From DATAQC01 sp051005135 (lineage in GTDB: Bacteria; Actinomycetota; Acidimicrobiia; Acidimicrobiales; AC-14), in contig JBPCJQ010000087.1 in NCBI GenBank assembly GCA_051005135.1, forward strand, positions 1 through 6,081: DNA of 6,081 nt, in the 5' to 3' direction. Made by a program: the position numbers and the translations under genes. A model generated the notes under the pieces. That model made no database searches. It was given only the letters and a program-made list of their open reading frames with translations, and was not told the origin of the DNA. Positions 1-5,515 of the stretch are shown one piece after another (position 1 is the first letter of the stretch; every line of letters begins with the position of its first letter).

Positions 1-12
1 GCATAACCCACC

Positions 13-1011
13 GTGAACAAGAGAACGAGTCCAATGAATGAACCCGCCGCCCAAATTGCTTCCGATGTTGACAACCCTTTATCAGCAGCCTTTAGGGACA
101 CTCCAATAACGAAGACACCTGTCCAGAACAGAGGTCGTCTTCAGGCCGTAGCCACGGCCGGTGTTGCGGTACTGGCTGCCGTCCTGGGGGCCTGTTCAAG
201 TGGCGGCGCGAGCTCGTCGTCGACGCCGGCGACCCTCCGCTTTGGCATCGGCCCCTACCAGCCCACGGCCACCGATACCCGCAAAGCATGGGAACCCTTC
301 TTCGCCTACGTGGCCAAGCAGGTGGGCGCCAAGTACGAGCTGGAGGTGACGAACGACTTCGGCGGCATCGCCGTCGCTCTGGGGAGCAAGAAGGTCGACC
401 TGGCCTGGCTGGGACCGTATGGGTACGTGATCGCCAACCACAGCGGTGGCGCCAAGGCCATCGCAACCGCCAACTACGACGGCAAGCCCGTCTACCACTC
501 GATCGTCATCGGCCCACCGGACTCGCCGGTCCGCAACTACCCCGACGACGCCAAGGGCATGTCGATGTCGTTCGCGGAGGTGGACTCCACTTCGGGCTGG
601 CTGGTCCCGACCTACTTCCTCAAGACGCGCAACATCGACCCCCACACCTGGTTCAAGTACTCGGAGGGGGCAGCCCACCCTGCCCAGGAGACGGCGGTGG
701 CAGCGCGCAAGGTCGACCTGGCCACTGACTACGACCGCAACCGCACGGCCATGATCGAGGGGGGCGAGATAAAAGACGGCGACACCAAGGTGGTGTGGAC
801 GTCGCCCGACTTGCCCAACGACGCCATCGCGGTGCGATCAGGGCTCAGTCCGTCCCTGGCCAAGAAGCTGCAGGAGGTGATCACCAAGATCACTCCCGAG
901 CAGGCGGCAACCCTGCTGCCCAAGCACTACGACGGCTTCGTCGTCGCCACCGACGACACCTACAAGATCATCCGCGACGCCGCCACCAGCTTGAACAAGC
1001 TCGCCGGCTGA
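13..1011 (+). CDS. phnD: PhnD-like substrate-binding lipoprotein of a phosphonate/oxyanion ABC importer
   Basis: Extracytoplasmic receptor that would capture a phosphonate-type oxyanion and deliver it to the PhnE/PhnC transporter encoded next to it. The 332-residue product has a hydrophobic signal segment (about 43-60) ending in a lipobox, L58-G-A-C61, then a Ser/Gly linker, so it is probably a lipid-anchored lipoprotein. The mature part (about 74-330) reads as a type-2 periplasmic binding fold of the Phosphonate-bd family: LRFGIGPYQP at the first strand, VDLAWLGPYGY (128-138), YHSIVIG (161-167), the family hallmark DSTSGWLVP (191-199), then H222 and VDLATDY (234-240) where the ligand-binding loop lies. 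An in-frame TAA at 4-6 limits the start to GTG 13 or ATG 34. There is no other ATG/GTG/TTG before the lipobox, so the region before the signal helix is unusually long (about 35-40 residues) and its DNA is distinctly AT-richer. The family is secure, but the ligand could equally be phosphonate, phosphite, hypophosphite or phosphate. Confidence 0.92.
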   Translation: MNKRTSPMNEPAAQIASDVDNPLSAAFRDTPITKTPVQNRGRLQAVATAGVAVLAAVLGACSSGGASSSSTPATLRFGIGPYQPTATDTRKAWEPFFAYVAKQVGAKYELEVTNDFGGIAVALGSKKVDLAWLGPYGYVIANHSGGAKAIATANYDGKPVYHSIVIGPPDSPVRNYPDDAKGMSMSFAEVDSTSGWLVPTYFLKTRNIDPHTWFKYSEGAAHPAQETAVAARKVDLATDYDRNRTAMIEGGEIKDGDTKVVWTSPDLPNDAIAVRSGLSPSLAKKLQEVITKITPEQAATLLPKHYDGFVVATDDTYKIIRDAATSLNKLAG

Positions 1012-1019
1012 GCCCCCCG

Positions 1020-1166
1020 GTGACCGACACGGGAGCTGGTCTGGAGCCCCGGGGCCCTGCTTCCCGCTCAGGGGGCCGCTCGGGCCCTGCTTCCCGCTCA
1101 GGGGGCCGCTCGGGCCCTGCCGAGCCGCCGTTCGGCGCCACGTCGGCGCCGAAGGCGGCGAACCCC
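1020..1166 (+). other. Probable N-terminal part of phnE, in a different frame from the main permease ORF
   Basis: GTG at 1020 lies 8 bases after the phnD stop and opens a frame reading VTDTGAGLEPRGPASRSGG and onward to PPFGATSAPKAANP at about 1166, a plausible hydrophilic cytoplasmic N-tail. Beyond the CCCC run at 1163-1166 this frame turns into Arg/Cys-rich nonsense and stops at TGA 1254-1256. In the frame of the permease ORF the sequence just after the run reads WEKVRRVGIAAVVAAAYVES and onward into the annotated start, which supplies the missing first membrane helix. Reading three C instead of four gives a continuous protein of about 300 residues, close to normal PhnE length. I infer one gene split by a single-base difference: sequencing error, true mutation or, less likely, programmed frameshifting. 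Confidence 0.65.
1052..1120 (+). repeat. 30-bp direct tandem repeat, 2.3 copies
   Basis: Two identical 30-base units (1052-1081 and 1082-1111) are followed by the first nine bases of a third (1112-1120). Each unit contains CCCTG and CAGGG separated by nine bases, so each could form a small hairpin. The period is a multiple of three. In the GTG-1020 frame it encodes the ten-residue unit GPASRSGGRS twice and then GPA, so copy-number change would not alter the frame. Confidence 0.95.
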
Positions 1167-1236
1167 GTGGGAGAAGGTCCGGCGGGTCGGCATCGCTGCC
1201 GTCGTTGCCGCCGCGTACGTCGAGTCGATCAGGCTG

Positions 1237-1923
1237 GTGCGGGTCCGACCCCGTGAGCTGGCTCTCGGCGTCCCGACCATATGGGGCTGGGTGCGACGGG
1301 CGTTCCCGCCTGCTACCGGGGAGATAGGCGTGCTCAGCTATCGGGCCGCCCAGACCGCCGCCATCGCCCTGGTCGGCACCTCCATCGCCGCGGTGCTGGC
1401 TCTTCTCGTGTGCCTGCCGGCGGCGCGCAACGTCAGCCGCAACCCTCTTGTTCGCCTTCCCGCCCGCCTCCTGCTCAATGGGCTGCGGGGGATCGACTCG
1501 TTCGTGTTCGCCCTGCTGTTCGTGGTCGCCGTGGGCCTGGGCCCCTTCGCTGGCGTGCTGGGCATCGCGTTCCACACATGGGGCAGCATGGGCAAGTTGT
1601 TTAGCGAGACGATCGAGGGCCTGCCCCGAGGCCCGATGGAAGCGGCTGAGCTGACCGGGGCCAGCCGGTTCAAGGTCGCCCTGTTCACCACCTTGCGCGA
1701 TGCCATGCCCGGACTGGCGTCGGTGGGCCTGTACCTGCTCGAGTTCAACGTGCGGGCCTCGACAGTGCTGGGCATCGTGGGGGCCGGGGGGATCGGCCAG
1801 GATCTCAAGAACAGCCTCGACCTGCTGGACTTCCCTAGGCTTGCCACGATCGTGGCCGTCATCTTGGTGATGGTCACCGCCATCGACCAGTTGTCCTCGG
1901 CGCTCCGTCGCTCCCTCGGGTGA
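1237..1923 (+). CDS. phnE: PhnE-like permease of the phosphonate/oxyanion ABC importer (N-terminus probably misplaced by a frameshift)
   Basis: Integral membrane subunit forming the translocation path for the ligand brought by PhnD and coupled to PhnC. From GTG 1237 the product has 228 residues with hydrophobic segments near 36-60, 87-112, 158-170 and 200-222. Family marks are clear: ALLFVVAVGLGPFAGVLGIA (92-111), HTWGSMGKLFSETIE (113-127), the EAA coupling loop starting at E135-A-A and continuing through G141 to P158, and NVRASTVLGIVGAGGIG (171-187). PhnE proteins usually have about 260-300 residues and an additional N-terminal helix. Here that helix is encoded immediately upstream in the same frame (about 1177-1236) but with no ATG, GTG or TTG between TGA 1021-1023 and 1237. 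The start at 1237 is therefore the first available rather than a convincing one. Its stop overlaps the phnC start (GTGA, 1920-1923), implying coupled translation. Confidence 0.88.
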   Translation: MRVRPRELALGVPTIWGWVRRAFPPATGEIGVLSYRAAQTAAIALVGTSIAAVLALLVCLPAARNVSRNPLVRLPARLLLNGLRGIDSFVFALLFVVAVGLGPFAGVLGIAFHTWGSMGKLFSETIEGLPRGPMEAAELTGASRFKVALFTTLRDAMPGLASVGLYLLEFNVRASTVLGIVGAGGIGQDLKNSLDLLDFPRLATIVAVILVMVTAIDQLSSALRRSLG

Positions 1924-2666
1924 GGCCGACGCCCGTGCTCAGCGTTGCGGGCCTCGTCCACCATTACGGCGAGCGCCGGGTGCTCGACGGCGTCTCCTTT
2001 GAGGTCGACGCTGGCGAGGTGGTGGCCGTGATCGGGCCCAGCGGCGCGGGCAAGACGACGCTGTTCCGCTCGGTCACCGGCCTTGTCGATCCTGATGGCG
2101 GACGGGTCTGCATCGGCGGACGAGAGCTGGGTGCCCTCTCGGGTGCGGAGCTACGGGCAGTGCGCCGGGAGATGGGCGTGATCTTCCAACAGTTCAACCT
2201 GGTGCGGCGCCACAGCGCTGTCGACAACGTGCTCGTGGGGCGGTTGGCCGGGGTGCCCCTGTGGCGGGTGGCCCTGCGCAGGTTCCCCGCTGCCGACGTG
2301 GAGATCGCCCTTGACTGCCTCGACCGGGTGGGGCTGGGCGACTTCGCCGATGCTGGTGCCGACCTCCTCTCTGGCGGTCAACAGCAGCGGGTGGCGATCG
2401 CCCGGGCCCTTGCCCAGCAGAGCACCCTCCTTCTGGCCGACGAGCCGGTTGCCAGTCTCGATCCCGCCTCGACTCGCACGGTGCTGGCCACGCTCGGACG
2501 CATCGCCCACGAGGACGGCCTTGCCGTTGTGTGCAGCCTCCACCAGATCGACCTGGTGGCAGGCTTCGCCGACCGGGTGGTCGGCTTGCGTGACGGCCGC
2601 GTGCTGTTCGACGTGTCCGCCCCTCAGCTCAGTCCTCGTCACCAGGCCCTCGTCTACGACGGCTAG
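1920..2666 (+). CDS. phnC: PhnC-like ATPase of the phosphonate/oxyanion ABC importer
   Basis: Cytoplasmic ATP-binding subunit that would power uptake through PhnE. The 248-residue product has every ABC motif intact: Walker A GPSGAGKT (39-46), Q-loop in VIFQQFNLV (87-95), signature LSGGQ (150-154), Walker B LLLADEP (170-176), D-loop SLD (179-181) and switch H208. The stretches MGVIFQQFNLV, NVLVGRL and ADEPVASLDP, followed late by DRVVGLRDGRVLFD, are typical of the PhnC subfamily rather than of other importer ATPases. The length is normal. GTG 1920 sits inside the phnE stop, so translation is probably coupled and a separate Shine-Dalgarno sequence is not needed. The TAG stop at 2664-2666 is followed after 11 bases by the next gene. 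The nucleotide-binding role is secure and the transported substrate is not defined. Confidence 0.93.
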   Translation: MRPTPVLSVAGLVHHYGERRVLDGVSFEVDAGEVVAVIGPSGAGKTTLFRSVTGLVDPDGGRVCIGGRELGALSGAELRAVRREMGVIFQQFNLVRRHSAVDNVLVGRLAGVPLWRVALRRFPAADVEIALDCLDRVGLGDFADAGADLLSGGQQQRVAIARALAQQSTLLLADEPVASLDPASTRTVLATLGRIAHEDGLAVVCSLHQIDLVAGFADRVVGLRDGRVLFDVSAPQLSPRHQALVYDG

Positions 2667-2674
2667 GAAGGTGG
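2665..2674 (+). promoter_or_regulatory. Ribosome binding site of the mannosyltransferase-like gene
   Basis: AGGAAGGTGG overlaps the phnC stop codon and ends three bases before ATG 2678. Its purine-rich core AGGAAGG is about five bases from the start. This supports ATG 2678 and suggests translation from the same mRNA as phnC. Confidence 0.6.
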
Positions 2675-2677
2675 CCG

Positions 2678-4039
2678 ATGGCCACGAGCGCTGAGCCGGG
2701 AGGCGACCGTCTGGTCACCGTCGGCCACTGTGCGCTGGTGGCGACGGTGGTAGCCACCGTGGTAGCCGTACCCTTGGGATCCCAAGCCAACGCGGGGTCT
2801 CGTCTGGCACTCACGGTGGTGGCCTCGGTGGCGTTCGGGGCGCTGCTGGTGGTCGAGGCACGGCGGCCCTTTCTCACCGTGCGGCGGGTGGGAGCAGGAG
2901 CGTTCACGCTGCTCGTTGTGGCCGTAGCCGTGCCGCCCCAGGGCTCCGCCGACCTTTGGAGCTACGCCGCCTACGGCCGCATGGTGGCCCACTACGGCCG
3001 CAGCCCCTACCGGGCCGACCCCGACGACGTGGGGCCCGACGCCGTTACGGCGCGCGTGGCCCCGGCCTGGAAGGGCACAAAGTCGGTGTACGGGCCCGTC
3101 TTCGTAGCGGTGGCCGCCGGCGGGTCGGCCATCGCCCGATCGTCACCCGCCGCCAATCGCCTGTTCTGGCAGGGCCTGGCGGCAGCCGCGGTGGCGGTCT
3201 CGCTCTTCGTGCTGACCCGCCAGGGAGCTGATTCCGGTGCCCTGGCTTTCATCGGGCTCAACCCCGCCATCGTTCTCGGCGTGATCAACGGCGGCCACAA
3301 CGACGCTCTCGTCGGCCTGTGCGTGGTCGCCGCCGCCGCCCTTGCCCACCGCCGGCCCGGGCTCGCCGGAGCGGTGTTGGCGGTAGGCGCCCTGGTGAAG
3401 CTGGTGGCCCTGCTGCCGCTCGCTGCCCTGGTGGTTTGGGCCTGGAGGCGGGGGGAGAGGGCCGGCGCCGCCCGAGCGGTGGCCGCCGGCTCGACCATCC
3501 TTGGAGCCAGCTATTGGCTGGCCGGCGGCCGGGTAGCCCTGCGCCCTGTGCTCGCTCTCGGTGCTGCCCACAGCCGGGCGTCGATATCCACCTTTGCCGC
3601 CAACGTCCACCCCGCGCTCGGCGCACCCGTTTTCAGCGCATTAGTCGTGGCGGCGGTGGCGCTGGCAGTTGTGCTCGGTCCTCGGCGGCCGCCGCTTCCC
3701 CTGCTCCTGGGCTCGGTGCTCGTGGCCTACTTGGCGGGCACGCCCTACGTCTTGCCCTGGTACGTGATGTGGGCGTTGCCGGCTCTGGCCCTCGACTGGC
3801 GATCGCCGGTCGCCGCCATGGGAGCAGTGGCTGCGCTCGGCCTGACCGTCGCCTACCTCGGGGCTCCTCGGCTTCATGATGGGTTCTTGCGTATGGTCGT
3901 CCACCCTGTCTACGCCGTGGCCCTGCCCCTGTTCTTCGCCGCGTCCCTGGCCTGGCTGGTGGCCAGGTCACGACAGGCCTCCGGCCGCACAGGTCCTATC
4001 CTCGACACAGGGGGATCTCAGATTGGTGCCGCACACTGA
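2678..4039 (+). CDS. MptA/MptB-like GT-C polyprenol-phosphate-mannose-dependent alpha-mannosyltransferase homologue
   Basis: Predicted polytopic membrane glycosyltransferase of 453 residues with about ten or more hydrophobic segments. Features matching the actinobacterial MptA/MptB (alpha-1,6-mannosyltransferase) family are an acidic first external loop ADLWSYAAYGRMV (91-103) followed by GRSPY (107-111), with D92 where GT-C enzymes carry the catalytic Asp. They continue with SVYGPVF (136-142), INGGHNDALVG (203-213), the conserved Lys in ALVKLVALLPL (238-248) and YVLPWYVMWALP (357-368). Known family members use decaprenyl-phosphate mannose on the outer membrane face to extend mannan chains of lipomannan-type glycolipids. 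Donor and acceptor here are inferred only. The 11-base gap from phnC and a good ribosome binding site suggest co-transcription, yet no functional link to oxyanion uptake is obvious. Another GT-C sugar transferase activity is possible. Confidence 0.75.
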   Translation: MATSAEPGGDRLVTVGHCALVATVVATVVAVPLGSQANAGSRLALTVVASVAFGALLVVEARRPFLTVRRVGAGAFTLLVVAVAVPPQGSADLWSYAAYGRMVAHYGRSPYRADPDDVGPDAVTARVAPAWKGTKSVYGPVFVAVAAGGSAIARSSPAANRLFWQGLAAAAVAVSLFVLTRQGADSGALAFIGLNPAIVLGVINGGHNDALVGLCVVAAAALAHRRPGLAGAVLAVGALVKLVALLPLAALVVWAWRRGERAGAARAVAAGSTILGASYWLAGGRVALRPVLALGAAHSRASISTFAANVHPALGAPVFSALVVAAVALAVVLGPRRPPLPLLLGSVLVAYLAGTPYVLPWYVMWALPALALDWRSPVAAMGAVAALGLTVAYLGAPRLHDGFLRMVVHPVYAVALPLFFAASLAWLVARSRQASGRTGPILDTGGSQIGAAH

Positions 4040-4049
4040 GGGGAGCGCC

Positions 4050-4088
4050 ATGGTGGCGATCGGAGCAAGGGAAGGGCTTGGGCAGTGA
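4050..4088 (+). CDS. Possible 12-codon leader ORF coupled to the DUF2510 gene
   Basis: ATG 4050 is preceded by the strong Shine-Dalgarno-like GAGGGG (4040-4045 region, beginning at the end of the previous stop codon) at suitable spacing. It encodes MVAIGAREGLGQ and then stops at TGA 4086-4088. That stop overlaps the GTG start of the next gene in a GTGA. The arrangement is what a translationally coupled minicistron would look like. The peptide has no recognisable attenuator features such as codon runs, and so short an ORF can arise by chance, so this is a candidate only. Confidence 0.3.
   Translation: MVAIGAREGLGQ
4067..4076 (+). promoter_or_regulatory. Ribosome binding site supporting the GTG start of the DUF2510 gene
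   Basis: The purine run AAGGGAAGGG ends eight bases before GTG 4085, a good distance. It favours GTG 4085 as the real start and falls inside the possible leader ORF, so ribosomes translating the leader would pass over it. Confidence 0.55.
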
Positions 4089-5080
4089 AAGAGCCGATCG
4101 GTGACGCCCCAGAGCGGCCCGCCGGCAGTGAGTCACGGCCGCCGGGGTGGTACACCGACCCGTGGTCCGACCGCCAGCATCGCTACTGGACCGGTGAGGC
4201 GTGGACTTTCTGGACCACCGATCCCGGTTCAACGGCCAACCCGCCTCCGCCCCCGCCCACGACTACGACCGACGCACCGGCACCACCACCACCACCGTCG
4301 TCACCGTTGTTCACCGGCCGGCGCCTGGCTGGCGTGATCGCCCTGGGCCTGGTCGTGGGCTTCCTGATCGCGTTCGTCGTCTTCAGGGGGCGCTCGAAGT
4401 CGGCTGCGCCCGATGCGTCGCCGTTCGGGCCCCTGACGTCGGCCAGCCGGCTTCCTCGTTCGACCACTACCCTTCCTCGTGACCCGTCGGCCGCTGCCCT
4501 CGACGGGCTGGTCGTGCAACAGGCCGACGTCGGCTCCGCCCTGAACGTGCTACCGCTGCCCCGAGGCAACCAGGTGGCAGGTGAGCCGACCCTCGACCTG
4601 TGCAACGGCCGTTTCCCGAGCGAGTCGTTGCGCACCGCCCGCCTGCAGGTGGCGGCCGTCGACGACCAGGGAAACCCTGCCCTGAGCACCGAGGCCGTGC
4701 TCTATGCCAAGCCCGAGACCGCGGCCCAGGCGATGTCGGAGGTGCAGTCGGTGGCTACCAACTGCCCCAGGGCACCTGTCCCCAGCCCCGTCGGCGAGCC
4801 CACGCTCAGCACTTCGTTCAACCCCGCGCCCGACAAGGGCTGGGCTCAGACGCCGGGGGTCGACCGCCTCGCCTTCGACTTCACCACCACTGACCAAGCC
4901 GGCCAATCCACCCACGACGTCGTCGTCTACCTCCGGCGGGGACGGGTCCTGATGGGGGTGTACTTCTGGCAGCCGGACGCTCCCCAAGCGGCGGTGGCCG
5001 GCCAAACGGACATGGCCGGGATCGTCGCGGTGTTCGCCTCCCGGATGGCGGCGCTGCCGGCCTCGGTGGTCAACGGCTGA
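4085..5080 (+). CDS. DUF2510-domain single-pass membrane protein with a proline-rich linker and a Cys-containing external domain
   Basis: 331 residues, function unknown. A DUF2510 module is clear at 19-47: PPGWYTDPW, then HRYWTGEAWTFWT, with the Trp/Tyr/Gly pattern of this short actinobacterial domain, usually found on the cytoplasmic N-side of membrane proteins. It is followed by a Thr/Pro-rich linker (53-73), partly encoded by a CCA codon run, then one membrane helix (81-100) closed by RGRSK. The rest (about 105-331) should be outside the cell. It has a globular part with C173 (in LDLCNGRFPSE) and C227 (in VATNCPRAP), which could form a disulfide. This layout loosely recalls the external sensor domains of PknH-type proteins, but I cannot confirm homology. 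It lies 45 bases after the mannosyltransferase gene, possibly in the same operon. A sensory, scaffold or envelope role is conceivable and none is shown. Confidence 0.85.
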   Translation: MKEPIGDAPERPAGSESRPPGWYTDPWSDRQHRYWTGEAWTFWTTDPGSTANPPPPPPTTTTDAPAPPPPPSSPLFTGRRLAGVIALGLVVGFLIAFVVFRGRSKSAAPDASPFGPLTSASRLPRSTTTLPRDPSAAALDGLVVQQADVGSALNVLPLPRGNQVAGEPTLDLCNGRFPSESLRTARLQVAAVDDQGNPALSTEAVLYAKPETAAQAMSEVQSVATNCPRAPVPSPVGEPTLSTSFNPAPDKGWAQTPGVDRLAFDFTTTDQAGQSTHDVVVYLRRGRVLMGVYFWQPDAPQAAVAGQTDMAGIVAVFASRMAALPASVVNG

Positions 5081-5177
5081 TCCTCAGGCGTCACGGCTCA
5101 CCAGTCAGACCGGTAACGCCAGAGCTCCCTGGTCCGCGTGCGACGATGGTCGGGGCGACAAGTACCGGAGTGACCAG

Positions 5178-5513
5178 ATGGAGTTGACCAAGACCCATAG
5201 CTCGATGCGGCGGTGGTTGGCATGGGCCGTCCTGGTCGGCGCCCTGGTGGTCGCGGTGGCAGGCTTCGGGGTGCATCCCGGCTCAGCGGCTGACCCCCGG
5301 TCGTCGTTCCGTTGCCCGCCGCCGCTGGTGAGCGCCTGGGGCCACGCCAATGCCCTCGAGCGCTCGTCGGCGGTCGGATGGGTCGCCGACCGTGAGGTCG
5401 AAGTGCGCTGCGGCGCACCTGCCCGCCGGCGCATGGCCCTGGCGTTCGCGGGCGTCGGCATCACCGTGTTCCTGGTCGTGGGTGAGGGCGGGCGACCGTT
5501 GGCATCGGTCTGA
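5178..5513 (+). CDS. Small two-helix membrane protein with an external Cys pair, function unknown
   Basis: 111 residues with two predicted membrane helices, about 13-31 and 87-103, enclosing a loop of some 55 residues. C46 (FRCPPPL) and C78 (VRCGAPARRR) lie in the loop and could be bridged outside the cytoplasm, and the RRR at 83-85 sits just before helix 2. Small actinobacterial proteins with this helix-Cys-Cys-R-helix plan are common beside larger membrane proteins, as here, but I know no function for them. GGAG at 5167-5170 lies seven bases before ATG 5178 and supports that start. ATG at codon 10 is a weaker alternative. The next gene begins two bases after the stop, so the pair is likely co-translated. 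Confidence 0.72.
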   Translation: MELTKTHSSMRRWLAWAVLVGALVVAVAGFGVHPGSAADPRSSFRCPPPLVSAWGHANALERSSAVGWVADREVEVRCGAPARRRMALAFAGVGITVFLVVGEGGRPLASV

Positions 5514-5515
5514 CG

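Noticed and set aside
838..1575. Long antisense open frame across the phnD-phnE region, and other long minus-strand frames
   Set aside because: These are typical of high-GC DNA opposite real genes. The translations are Arg/Gly/Pro-rich without domain features and conflict with well-recognised + strand genes.
2744..2760. Perfect hairpin ACGGTGG-TAG-CCACCGT with a nearby partial copy of GGTAGCC
   Set aside because: It lies inside the first membrane helix of the mannosyltransferase-like protein and encodes repeated Val/Ala/Thr. Codon repetition explains it, and there is no T-run or regulatory context.
4281..4296. CAC/CCA trinucleotide run
   Set aside because: It simply encodes the proline stretch in the DUF2510 protein linker and is too short to be a notable microsatellite.
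5087..5120. Imperfect inverted repeat GGCGT...ACGCC after the DUF2510 gene, considered as a terminator
   Set aside because: The stem has mismatches, the loop is long and no T-run follows, so termination is not supported.
5081..5177. Possible promoter in the 97-base gap before the small membrane protein
   Set aside because: No convincing -35/-10 pair could be identified by eye.
5146..5187. 13-codon ORF overlapping the start of the small membrane protein gene
   Set aside because: It has no Shine-Dalgarno sequence and a different geometry from the 4050 candidate, so it is likely chance.
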